From assembly GCF_023238205.1 (NCBI RefSeq), contig NZ_CP096659.1, positions 3,427,626 to 3,491,625 on the forward strand: DNA of 64,000 nucleotides, read 5' to 3'. Origin of the DNA: Halorussus limi (lineage in GTDB: Archaea > Halobacteriota > Halobacteria > Halobacteriales > Haladaptataceae). Below are positions 12,647-20,839 of the stretch, piece after piece. The notes below the pieces were generated by a model that was given only the letters and a program-made list of their open reading frames with translations, was not told the DNA's origin and searched no databases. The translations under genes and the position numbers were made by a program. Numbering within the stretch: the stretch's first letter is position 1; every line of letters begins with the position of its first letter.

Positions 12647-13933
12647 TTACCACGTGAGGCCCTCGTAGGTCAGGCCGTCGCGATGCTCCACGACGTGACG
12701 GCCGTCCACGACGACGGGACGGGCCATCTCGTCGAACTCCGAATTGAGCGCCTCGAACTCGTCCCAACCGGTGACGACCAGTGCGCCGTGCGCTCCTCGA
12801 AGTGCGTCGGCCGCGTCGTCCGCGTACGTCACGTCGGGGAATCGCTCGCGCATGTTGTCGGCTGCGACCGGGTCGTAGGCGACGACCTCGGCCCCGAGGT
12901 CGTCGAGTCGTTCGATGACCGGGATAGCCCGCGAGTTTCGAATGTCGCCGGTACCGGGTTTGAACGACAACCCGAGGACGGCGACGGTTCGTCCCTCCAC
13001 GTCCACGTGGTCGGTGAGCAACTCGACCATCCGGTGGGGTTGGCCGTCGTTGACCGAGACGACCGCTTCGAGCAGTTCCGGTTCGTATCCCGACTCGCGA
13101 GCGGTGTCGATGAGCGCGGCCGTGTCCTTGGGGAAACACGACCCGCCCCACCCGACGCCCGACCGGAGGAAGCGCTCGCCGATGCGGTCGTCCATCCCGA
13201 TGGCGTCCGCGACCTCGTAGGCGTCGATGCCGAACTCCTTGCAGACGTTCCCGAGTTCGTTTATCAGGCTGATCTTCGACGCGAGGAAGACGTTGTTAGC
13301 GTACTTCACCATCATCGCCGTCTCGGGGTCTGTCTCGACCACTCGGGCGTCCGTGTCCGCGACCAGCGGCGCGTACACTGCCCGTAGCCTGTCGGTCGCC
13401 CAGTCCGAGTCGGTGCCGAAGACTATCTTCTGTGGGTGGAGGAAGTCCTCGACCGCCGACCCCTCGCGCTGGAACTCGGGGTTCGCTGCCACCTCGAGGA
13501 AGTCGCGCGCGTCGCCAGCACCGTCGAGGACGGCGTCGCGAAGCGCTCCGACGTTCGGCGGCGTGACCGTACTCTTGACGACGACGAGGTGACGCTCCTC
13601 GGTGTCCCGCAACGCCTCGCCCGCCATCTCGGCCGCGCTCAGGAGCGGCCCGGTGTCGATACTCCCGTCCGGGCGGGAAGGCGTCTGCACGGCGAGAATG
13701 GTAACGTCGGCGTCCGCGAGGCCCTCGTAGGAAGTCGTCGCGGTGAGGTTCCCGCCCACGTGTTCCGCCAGCAAGTCGTCGAGACCGGGTTCGTGTATCG
13801 GCGACTCGCCAGCGTTGATAGCGTCGACGACGTCCTCGTCGATGTCGATAGCCGTGACCTCGTGGCCGAGGTCGGCGAGACACGCCCCCACCGTCGTCCC
13901 GACGTACCCGCTACCGATGATGTTGATTTGCAC
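12647..13933 (-). CDS. UDP-glucose 6-dehydrogenase family (AglM-like)
   Basis: The enzyme oxidises UDP-glucose to UDP-glucuronate with two NAD+, supplying hexuronic acids for N-glycans and polysaccharides. The Rossmann motif GSGYVG is at residues 7-12, the conserved Lys210 is in KYANN, and the catalytic Cys266 is in GGSCFPKD. The C-terminal UDP-binding domain is complete (428 residues). The GTG at 13933 is preferred over a GTG at 13945: a GAGGTG ribosome-binding site at 13943-13948 is 9 nt upstream of it and overlaps the alternative start. It follows the ABC exporter genes by about 90 nt on the same strand. Specificity for UDP-glucose rather than UDP-GlcNAc or UDP-ManNAc is inferred. Confidence 0.88.
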   Translation of the reverse strand: MQINIIGSGYVGTTVGACLADLGHEVTAIDIDEDVVDAINAGESPIHEPGLDDLLAEHVGGNLTATTSYEGLADADVTILAVQTPSRPDGSIDTGPLLSAAEMAGEALRDTEERHLVVVKSTVTPPNVGALRDAVLDGAGDARDFLEVAANPEFQREGSAVEDFLHPQKIVFGTDSDWATDRLRAVYAPLVADTDARVVETDPETAMMVKYANNVFLASKISLINELGNVCKEFGIDAYEVADAIGMDDRIGERFLRSGVGWGGSCFPKDTAALIDTARESGYEPELLEAVVSVNDGQPHRMVELLTDHVDVEGRTVAVLGLSFKPGTGDIRNSRAIPVIERLDDLGAEVVAYDPVAADNMRERFPDVTYADDAADALRGAHGALVVTGWDEFEALNSEFDEMARPVVVDGRHVVEHRDGLTYEGLTW

Positions 13934-14023
13934 GTTTGACAGCACCTCGGCCCGTCACATGAGCATTACGGGTACGCCACGGACGAGCCAGCGCCGAACA
14001 CCGCCGAGACGACGTCGGCCGAA

Positions 14024-14854
14024 TCAGTAGTCGCCGAGAACGCCGAGCCGTCGCGCCCGCCGGGTCGCGTACTCGAAGACGGCGTACCCGAGCGCCACGT
14101 AGCCGACCGCCGTTCCCGAGAGGACGGCGAGGTCGGCCAGCGGGAACTCCCAGAGCCGGGTCCCGTCGACCATCGCGCGCTGGAGCATCGAACTTCCGAG
14201 CGCGAGGGGGAGGAACTTCGTCCACCCCACCCCGAACGCCGGTGCCGAGATGAGGACGACGAAGCCGAACTGGAGGAGGTTGAGCCAACTGCCGATTCGC
14301 TTGTAGAGGACCGTGACGCCCCCGGCCGCGAAGCCCAGACCCAGCACCGAGGCGACGCTGAGGACTGCGACCGGGACGATAGTGAGAACGTCGAGCGCGA
14401 GCGTCGTCCCGGTCACGAGCAGCATCGCGGCCAAGATGACCGTCGAGGTGACGAACGTCCGAACCAGTTTCGCGACTCCCTTGAGGAAGGCGACCGGCGC
14501 GAACCCGAACGGCGTCATGACGTGGCGTTCGAGCGTCCCCCACTGGACCTCGCTTCCGATGTCGTTGGAGATGGCCGAGTAGGCGCCTACCGACAGCGTC
14601 CACAGAAAGTATCCGACGATGATGCCCTCGATGGAATCGGTCAGCGCCCGCCCCGCGAGCATCTTCCCGCCGTAAAACAGCAGGCCGAAGAAGAACAGCG
14701 AGACGACGATGCCGCCGATGGCGTTGGCGGGATAGCGCACGAAGATGAGGTACTCCCGGTAGAGGACCGCTTGCGCGAGTTGCAGGTAGCCCGCCCGGCG
14801 CGGCGCGTCCGGTTCGCGTCGAGAGTCGGGCGAGTCGAGGTGCGAGTCCGTCAT
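14024..14854 (-). CDS. ABC-2 type transporter permease
   Basis: The 276-residue protein has six predicted membrane segments in the ABC-2 permease layout, with a short charged N-terminus. Its start overlaps the stop of the upstream ATPase gene (ATGA at 14851-14854), so the two form a translationally coupled exporter. The substrate is not shown by sequence; a nearby UDP-glucose dehydrogenase makes polysaccharide or glycolipid export possible but unproven. Confidence 0.88.
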   Translation of the reverse strand: MTDSHLDSPDSRREPDAPRRAGYLQLAQAVLYREYLIFVRYPANAIGGIVVSLFFFGLLFYGGKMLAGRALTDSIEGIIVGYFLWTLSVGAYSAISNDIGSEVQWGTLERHVMTPFGFAPVAFLKGVAKLVRTFVTSTVILAAMLLVTGTTLALDVLTIVPVAVLSVASVLGLGFAAGGVTVLYKRIGSWLNLLQFGFVVLISAPAFGVGWTKFLPLALGSSMLQRAMVDGTRLWEFPLADLAVLSGTAVGYVALGYAVFEYATRRARRLGVLGDY

Positions 14855-15915
14855 CGGTCCTTCCCTCCGGTCAACTCCACGAACACGTCTTCGAGGTCCC
14901 AATCGACGGTGTCGACCGCGTCGAGGGTCACGTCGCGACTTCGGAGGAACGCCGTCAGCGCGTAGAACCCGTCGCTGTCGGTCGCCACCTCCACGCGGGT
15001 CCGGTCGCCGAGGCGCTCGACGCCGACGACCTCGAAACGGTCGCGCAAGTCCGCGACCAGCGACTCGTCGAAGTCGGGGCTGGTGACGCGGTACCCTCGC
15101 GCGTCGAAGCCGCGGAGCAGGTTCTCGACGGTGTCGTCGGCGATGACTCGTCCCTCGTTCATGATGACGACGCGGTCGCAGATGTCCTCGATGACGTCCA
15201 TGTCGTGACTGCTCACTATGACGGTCAGGTTGCGCTCGGCGACGATACGCCGGAGTTCGCGCCGGAGCGTCAGCGAACTCTCCACGTCGAGACCGAGCGT
15301 CGGTTCGTCGAGGAATATCACGTCCGCCTCGCCGGCGAGGACGCTGGCCAGCGAGACCTTCTGTTTCATCCCCCGCGAGAGGTTCCGGACCGGTTGGTCG
15401 GCCACGTCCGCGAGGTCGAGTTTGTCGAGAAGTCGGTCGTGGCGGTCGGCTATCGAGTCGGGGTCGACCCCGCCGATGGTGGCGAAGTACCGCAGGTTCT
15501 CCCGGACGGTCAGCCGCCAGTAGTCGTTGCGGGCACCCTCCAGCATTGCGTCGACGTGGGCGTAGGCCCGCCGGGGGTTCGCGTACACGTCGGTGCCGTG
15601 AATCCGGACCGACCCGGCGTCGGGAAGGACCATCCCCAAAATCGACTTGATAGTCGTCGTCTTCCCCGCGCCGTTGGGACCGAGCAGGCCGACGACCGAC
15701 CCCCGTTCGACCGTGAACGAGACTCCGTCGACCGCAGTGACCGCCTCGGAACCGCTTCCGAACCGCTTTCGAAGCCCCTCGACGGCGATGGCGGGCGACT
15801 CGGCAAGTTGCGAGTCGTCCGCCGACCCCGAGGACTGCTCTTCCGAGGAGTGCTCCTCTGCGGACTGTTCTTCCGCAGACTGCCCGGGACGCTCCCGCCT
15901 CTCCTGAATCGTCAT
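14851..15915 (-). CDS. ABC transporter ATP-binding protein
   Basis: The 354-residue ATPase has Walker A GPNGAGKTT at 79-87, a signature LSRGM at 179-183 (a variant of LSGGQ), Walker B VIFLDEP near 199-205 and an H-loop SSHD. A roughly 90-residue C-terminal accessory domain follows. The N-terminus (residues 10-35) is an unusual repeat of S-A-E-E/S-S-E-E units. ATG at 15915 is chosen because sequence upstream is hydrophobic and non-conserved in style. It drives the permease at 14024-14854 and belongs to the NatA/CcmA-like export class. Confidence 0.9.
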   Translation of the reverse strand: MTIQERRERPGQSAEEQSAEEHSSEEQSSGSADDSQLAESPAIAVEGLRKRFGSGSEAVTAVDGVSFTVERGSVVGLLGPNGAGKTTTIKSILGMVLPDAGSVRIHGTDVYANPRRAYAHVDAMLEGARNDYWRLTVRENLRYFATIGGVDPDSIADRHDRLLDKLDLADVADQPVRNLSRGMKQKVSLASVLAGEADVIFLDEPTLGLDVESSLTLRRELRRIVAERNLTVIVSSHDMDVIEDICDRVVIMNEGRVIADDTVENLLRGFDARGYRVTSPDFDESLVADLRDRFEVVGVERLGDRTRVEVATDSDGFYALTAFLRSRDVTLDAVDTVDWDLEDVFVELTGGKDR

Positions 15916-16462
15916 TACCAGCGATAGGGGCCTGACGAGTAAAAGCGCAGTCACCGGTAGTGACGGTAGTAGCGACGAAGTACGGAAATGTCGCCCGGAA
16001 CACTAACCTCCAGCGTCATCCCGTGGCGGCGTGCCGAGTCTGCTGGCAAACCCTCGTGCCGGGCGGGTGCTACTACGTAGCACCACGTGGCGAGTCGGTG
16101 AGACCGACCGGCCGTGCGTGGCGCGAAGCGCCACGACTCTATGTCGCGCACCCGGGTTCTCCGCGCTGTCATCGCTCCCGTATGGGACTGCTCGGGCGGG
16201 GACTTGAGGTACGCACTCGGCGATAGACGCTCCGGGGATTAAGAGGTTCCGACGGGGCCGCGCCGACGGTTCGTGTGCCCCGCGAGGTGAACTGCCAACG
16301 CCGCGAGAAAGCGGACCGTAATCGGCCGTCTCGACCCGACGCCCTCCGTCGAATTGGTCGGTTGATATGACCGGGAAACACAGACACGCCCCGCTTCGAG
16401 AGGGCACCACCTAATCCTTTAGGTACCGTGCTTTTTGCCCCGGAGTTTGGAGTAGGAATTGC
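15916..16462. other. Intergenic region with clustered hairpins, no gene seen
   Basis: About 550 nt between the divergent ABC ATPase and winged-helix genes. Three perfect hairpins lie close together: GGTGCTA/TAGCACC (16066-16084), GTCGGT/ACCGAC (about 16095-16109) and CGTGGCGC/GCGCCACG (16117-16135). An A/T-rich stretch at about 16410-16440 probably contains the promoter for the gene at 16463. Open frames here are Arg-rich and not credible. Confidence 0.5.
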
Positions 16463-16834
16463 ATGATGGATACGGATGCTCCGGACGTGACCGACGGCCG
16501 CGCAGGGGGAAGCCGTGGCATCTCTCCCGCACTCGACGCCACGCTCGATATTCTCTCGAACCAGCGGCGCCGGTACGTCCTCTATTCGCTTCGAAAACAG
16601 GGTGGCGCGATGTCGGTCGAGGAACTGGCCGACCAGATCGTGTCGTGGGAGAACGACGACGCGGACCGCCAGCGCGTTCTCGCCGACCTCTATCACAGTC
16701 AACTCCCCCGCTTGGACGAAGCGGGCGCAGTCGCGTTCGACGCCGACGAGAGTTACGTGGCGCTGACCGAAGCCGACGAGATGCCGCTCGCGGAGTACCT
16801 CGACCTCGCCGCCGCCGAGGAGAACGTCGTCTGA
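16463..16834 (+). CDS. Winged-helix DNA-binding protein, DUF7344-like
   Basis: The 123-residue protein carries a haloarchaeal winged-helix domain at about residues 25-105. Typical features are a helix ending LSNQRRRYVLYSLRK, an acidic SVEELADQI helix, and a YHSQLPRLDEAG recognition region. Such single-domain proteins are thought to be transcription regulators. It shares the RRRY-LYSLR and LYHSQLP/LYQTHLP motifs with the membrane-bound protein at 42096-42656. The target is unknown. A second ATG directly follows the first, so the start is ambiguous by one codon. Confidence 0.8.
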   Translation: MMDTDAPDVTDGRAGGSRGISPALDATLDILSNQRRRYVLYSLRKQGGAMSVEELADQIVSWENDDADRQRVLADLYHSQLPRLDEAGAVAFDADESYVALTEADEMPLAEYLDLAAAEENVV

Positions 16835-17054
16835 CATTGGGACGCCGTCCGACCAGAGGAGTTTCCCGCCGAAACGCTCCGACCGTTCGCCGAACAGCTT
16901 CCGAAGGATTCGGCCTCTACTGTCCCGCTGACGGTCACTTCGAGTAGGACTTCCCGGGACTCTCGGCCCTCCGAACCGCCCGTCCGCTAGCCGTCTCGAC
17001 TTTCCTCCCCCGAACACGCTCGCCGCTCCGCCTACTTCCCGCGCTCGAACCGAG

Positions 17055-17666
17055 TTAGTCCTGCGTCACTTCGCCGACGCTCTCGGTGATGTCCTCGTCG
17101 GCCCGCCAGAGGTAGAGGCTGGCGTAGCTTCGGTACGGCGCCCACCGCTCGGCGGTCTCGACCATCTCGGCGCGGGTCATCTCGGCGTCGAAGAGGCGGT
17201 CCATCCCCTTCCGGATGCCGAGGTCGCCGACCGGGAACACGTCGGGCCGCCCGAGCGAGAACATGAGTTGCATCTCGGCGGTCCACTCCCCGACGCCCTT
17301 GATGGACGTGAGTTCGGCCACCACCTCCTCGTCGGGGACGCCGGCGAAGTACGCCTGCGAGTAGCCCTCTTCGAGGAACGCCTCGGCGACGTTCCGAACG
17401 TACTCGGTCTTCTGCCGGGAGAGGCCGGCGTCCCGAAGGACCTCGGGGTCGGCCGCGAGCATCGCCTCCGGCGTCGGTTCGACCCGGTCGAACAGTCGCT
17501 CTCGGGTCGCCGCGGCCGACGCCATCGACACCTGCTGGCGGAGGATGGACACGACGAACCGCTCGTAGAAGTTCTCGGCGGGTTCGATGGTCATCGGCCC
17601 GTACTCGGCGACCAGCGGTCCGAGGTACTCGTCGCCGCGGAGCGCGGCGATGGCTTCGTCGGTCAT
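17055..17666 (-). CDS. DNA-3-methyladenine glycosylase II (AlkA-like)
   Basis: This is a base-excision repair enzyme of the HhH-GPD superfamily. Of its 203 residues, the helix-hairpin-helix is at 121-133 (SIKGVGEWTAEMQ) and the catalytic aspartate is Asp148 in FPVGDLGIRKG. It is shorter than E. coli AlkA because the N-terminal beta domain is missing, as in many archaeal members. The ATG at 17666 is chosen because upstream sequence in the frame is Arg/Pro-rich. Substrate range is inferred from family. Confidence 0.88.
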   Translation of the reverse strand: MTDEAIAALRGDEYLGPLVAEYGPMTIEPAENFYERFVVSILRQQVSMASAAATRERLFDRVEPTPEAMLAADPEVLRDAGLSRQKTEYVRNVAEAFLEEGYSQAYFAGVPDEEVVAELTSIKGVGEWTAEMQLMFSLGRPDVFPVGDLGIRKGMDRLFDAEMTRAEMVETAERWAPYRSYASLYLWRADEDITESVGEVTQD

Positions 17667-18064
17667 TCGACGCGAGGTAGGTGCCGGAGATAGATGAGCG
17701 TGTGGCTTCCGGTCGCCTCCGACTGTCGCGTACCAGTCGTTTCCCCGCTCCCGAGACGTCGCCGCGTCCGTGAAGCGTCGACTCGCCGTGGCATTTTTCG
17801 CCGGTCTAGGACCTAGAAGAATATAATCACAATTTCCGGATGGATTTATCGTGGTTCTCCGCCGCGTTCGAATCGGCTTGCGGCCCTCCCGAGTCCGGCC
17901 GACCGCGGGAAGCGCGATGTCGGTCACCTCCGAGTCGCGGCGGAGGCCCGACCGGAAGCGCGTGCGGCCGGCCGGCGACACGGCGAGTACCGGCCGCCCC
18001 ACCGGGAAACTGTGGACCAGAACCGGGAGTACACCGTGTCGAGGCAGCCCAAGCCGGGATACCT
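17667..18064. other. Intergenic region between divergent genes, no gene seen
   Basis: About 400 nt separate alkA (minus) and the secreted acidic protein (plus). An AATATAATC TATA-like element at about 17818-17826 is the only clear AT-rich signal. A longer in-frame start for the downstream gene at 17840 is possible, but it would bury the signal peptide. Confidence 0.45.
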
Positions 18065-18541
18065 ATGAAACGAGCGACACAGCTCCTGCTCGCGTTCGCG
18101 GTGGTGTTGAGCCTGACGACCCCCGTCGCCGCCGGGTCCGACGCCGTACCGGCGCGCGACGCCCGACCGGTCGCCGACTGGGACGACGACGGTTGGGGAG
18201 AGGACGACAGCGACGACGGTTGGGGCGGAGACGACGGGAACGACTGCGAGAACGAGGAGATGGGATACGACCACCATCCGACGTGCATCGACACCGACCC
18301 CGACACCGACTTCGGAACGAACGACGGCGCCGAAGTCGACGGCGCGATGATCGCCGGGTCGCCGTCGTCGGACGACGACATCTCGAACTGCCGGAGCCTC
18401 GGCGAGAAGATGGCCTCGTACCGGAACGGCGACACTGCGGTCGAGGTCGGAACGAAGTGGCACGCCGTGGTCGCCTACGGTGACTGCGTGCGGCAGAACA
18501 CCGACGACGACGAGGAAGACGGCTTGTACTACAACGACTGA
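18065..18541 (+). CDS. Small secreted, extremely acidic protein
   Basis: The 158-residue protein begins with a Sec-type signal peptide (MKR, a hydrophobic core, and a likely cleavage after TPVAAG near residue 24). The mature part is mostly Asp/Glu with two near-repeats of DDGWGEDD/DDGWGGDD at about residues 41-56. It holds four cysteines that could form two disulfides. No domain is recognised. The Asp-rich repeats suggest divalent-cation binding, but that is inference. A strong terminator-like hairpin follows. Confidence 0.75.
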   Translation: MKRATQLLLAFAVVLSLTTPVAAGSDAVPARDARPVADWDDDGWGEDDSDDGWGGDDGNDCENEEMGYDHHPTCIDTDPDTDFGTNDGAEVDGAMIAGSPSSDDDISNCRSLGEKMASYRNGDTAVEVGTKWHAVVAYGDCVRQNTDDDEEDGLYYND

Positions 18542-18543
18542 CG

Positions 18544-18566
18544 GCGCGGTTCCCGCGCATCTTTTT
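18544..18566 (+). terminator. Hairpin plus T-tract terminator
   Basis: GCGCGG pairs perfectly with CCGCGC across a TTC loop and is followed by ATC and five T residues, right after the stop of the secreted acidic protein gene. Confidence 0.7.
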
Positions 18567-18709
18567 CGAGTCGAGCGACCGACGCGAAACCGAGTAGCGC
18601 CGACTCGACATTGCTCTCGGAAATATTCTTGTTGTTTTCGCAAGTACAGAGAATTGTCACGTTCGACTCCCGTCCGTCACGCCGCCACGTTCACAGTCTG
18701 GGACGACGC

Positions 18710-19240
18710 TCACCCCGCCACGGCACCGTAGAACGACTCGGCGACGCGGGGGAACAGCGCGGCCGCGAGCGCCCCGACGGCGAACGCGAACCCGACGGTC
18801 GCCAGCGAGGGCCACTGCGGTCCGACCGTCGACGACGCCTCGCCGAGCGCCCGGCCGCCGTAGGCCGCCAGCGCGAGCGCCGCGTTGTAGTAGAACACTC
18901 GCAGGGCGACCAGCCACGGCGTCAACGCCACCCATCCCGGCGCGTCGGTGGCCAGCGGCGTGACCCATCCGCCGCGAATCAGCGCCCCGACCGCCACCGT
19001 CGTCAGCCACGCGACCAGCGCCGCGGTCTTGACGCCCACCCACTCGTTCGTCCCGCCGACGAGGACGGTCCAGAGAATCGGGAGGCTCAGGGCCGAGACG
19101 TCCGCGAAGACGTAGGTCACGTCGTCTAAGAACACGCCGATGCCGTCCTTCTCGTCCACGGTTCCCTCGCCCCACCCGGACCACGACTGGCGACGACGGC
19201 TCTCGGCCGCGCGAGTCTGTCTGGCGGGCCGGTCGGTCAT
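18710..19240 (-). CDS. Membrane protein of unknown function
   Basis: The 176-residue protein has a charged N-terminus of about 30 residues and then four hydrophobic segments (about 45-62, 68-85, 95-118 and 140-165). No catalytic motif or known family is recognised. ATG at 19240 gives a typical start; the upstream in-frame sequence contains short low-complexity stretches. Its role cannot be inferred from neighbours. Confidence 0.65.
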   Translation of the reverse strand: MTDRPARQTRAAESRRRQSWSGWGEGTVDEKDGIGVFLDDVTYVFADVSALSLPILWTVLVGGTNEWVGVKTAALVAWLTTVAVGALIRGGWVTPLATDAPGWVALTPWLVALRVFYYNAALALAAYGGRALGEASSTVGPQWPSLATVGFAFAVGALAAALFPRVAESFYGAVAG

Positions 19241-19396
19241 GACGGTGGTGCTGACGACGCCTACGGCCAAAAATCTGGGGTTGAACCGAGTCGTGTCGGG
19301 ACAGGTCAGGTCGAAACCTCGGGGGTCGAGCGCGGATAAAGTCCCACCGGCAGCGGACGGCGACCGCCCCACCGAGAGACGCCGAGTCCGCGCGAG

Positions 19397-20740
19397 TTAC
19401 TCCTCCTCTTCTTCAGTCTCTTCCTCGGCGTCCACGCGCTTCTGGACGTTGACTTGGTAGTGCTTCAGGATGTCCCGGCCGAGCAAGACCGGGTAGTCCA
19501 TGTGGCTGCGGTCCTCGATGCTGGCCGTGACCGTGTGTCGGTTCCCGCCGACGCCGACCACCACGTCCACGACCGGACGCGACCGACTCGACTTGCTGCT
19601 GCCGGACTTGACCTTGGCGATGCTCTTGATGGGTCCCGCCCCGATTTCCGCCGCGAGTTTGGTGTCGATGCTGGTCCGCGTCGCGCCCGTGTCGGACTTG
19701 GCGACGACCGTCTCGGAACCGCTGGTCCCGCTCAGGATGACCTCCTCGGTGTAGCCGATGGTTACCGGCTCGCTCGACCCCGTCTCTTTGGGCATCGGCT
19801 TGCAGGCGGGAACCGAGTCGTCCAGCGAGGCGGTCAGGTTCTCGACTCTCCCCTCGTCCACCGTGCCGCCCGCGCGTTCGATTGCGAGTTGGGCGATGTA
19901 CGGCGCGGCGCTCCTGCCGGTCGCCTTGAACAGGCCCTTGAAGCCCGCGGTGGGGTTGACTTCGAGGACGTACCAGCCGTCGTGACCCTCGATGAGGTCC
20001 ACACCGGCGTAGTCGAGACCGATGACATCCGTGGCCTCGCGGGCGATGGATGCCACTTCTCGCGGGAGGGTGTCGCTCGCGTCCTCCACGTCGCCGCCAA
20101 GTGCCACGTTCGTCCGCCAGTCGTTCTCGGGCGCGTAGCGGTTCATCGCGCCGACGATGCGGTCGCCGACAACGTACACCCGCAGGTCGCGGTGTCGGGC
20201 GTCGTCGCGTTCGATGAGTTCCTGCAGGAACGCCTGCCGGTCGCCGACCCGGGGGTTGACGAGTTCGTCCGGGCCGACCTTCCACGTCCCGCCGCCGTGG
20301 GTCCCGATGGCGGTCTTGTACACCGCCTCGTCGCCGAAGCCGTCGCGGCCGTCGTTGAGTCGGTCGTTCGACAGCGCCAACAGCGCGTCGGGCACCGCGA
20401 TGCCCGCGTCGGCCAGCGCGGTCGCAGTCGAGAACTTGTGGATGGCGGTCATCACGGAACTCGGGTCGTTGAGGACCGGCCGGACCGAGTCGTAAATCTT
20501 GGCGAGACCGAGCGCCTCCGACGGTTGTTCGGTGTTCGAGAGCAACAGTCGGTTCGCCACCGCGTCGACCTCGGGTTCGAGTTCGACGGAACTGTCCCGG
20601 AGTTGCACCGCCGTGTTCTCCTCGCGAAGCCAGAAGGGTTCGTGACCGAGATCCTCGATAGCATTCAGAATCGCCTTCGTTTCTTTGCTGTTGTGAAGAC
20701 TGAGTACACCCACGCGCACACCGGAACCGTCAGCAGTCAT
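19397..20740 (-). CDS. RimK-like ATP-grasp ligase fused to a retropepsin-like domain
   Basis: Residues 1-300 form a RimK-type ATP-grasp ligase, which joins glutamate or a similar amino acid to a carboxyl substrate using ATP. The Mg-binding Glu260 and Asn262 are in VLEVNPTAG. Residues about 325-435 match the RimB-like COG4067 domain with retropepsin signature DTGA at 350-353 and LLGRDIL at 419-425. Bacteria usually encode these as separate adjacent genes. ATG at 20740 is chosen over 20764 because a TATA element at 20767-20775 places the transcription start next to it. The Glu-rich tail is notable. It is divergent from an AstE-like gene. Confidence 0.87.
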   Translation of the reverse strand: MTADGSGVRVGVLSLHNSKETKAILNAIEDLGHEPFWLREENTAVQLRDSSVELEPEVDAVANRLLLSNTEQPSEALGLAKIYDSVRPVLNDPSSVMTAIHKFSTATALADAGIAVPDALLALSNDRLNDGRDGFGDEAVYKTAIGTHGGGTWKVGPDELVNPRVGDRQAFLQELIERDDARHRDLRVYVVGDRIVGAMNRYAPENDWRTNVALGGDVEDASDTLPREVASIAREATDVIGLDYAGVDLIEGHDGWYVLEVNPTAGFKGLFKATGRSAAPYIAQLAIERAGGTVDEGRVENLTASLDDSVPACKPMPKETGSSEPVTIGYTEEVILSGTSGSETVVAKSDTGATRTSIDTKLAAEIGAGPIKSIAKVKSGSSKSSRSRPVVDVVVGVGGNRHTVTASIEDRSHMDYPVLLGRDILKHYQVNVQKRVDAEEETEEEEE

Positions 20741-20766
20741 TGATAGTAACGTATTGGACGCCATCG

Positions 20767-20775
20767 CTTAAAAAG
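20767..20775 (-). promoter_or_regulatory. TATA box of the RimK-fusion gene
   Basis: Minus-strand CTTTTTAAG lies about 30 nt upstream of the ATG at 20740, indicating a leaderless or near-leaderless transcript. Confidence 0.6.
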
Positions 20776-20810
20776 CCGAACGTTGGGCGAGACTGGCCGT
20801 CTGCCGCGCC

Positions 20811-20818
20811 TTTATATA
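20811..20818 (+). promoter_or_regulatory. TATA box of the AstE-like gene
   Basis: TTTATATA is centred about 25 nt upstream of the ATG at 20840. It is a near-consensus archaeal TATA box and fixes the start of a leaderless gene. Confidence 0.75.
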
Positions 20819-20839
20819 CGGCGGGGTCCGAGTGGGCAC

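Noticed and set aside
17840-18064. Longer start for the secreted acidic protein
   Set aside because: The added residues are Arg/Pro/Gly-rich and would bury the clear signal peptide beginning at 18065.
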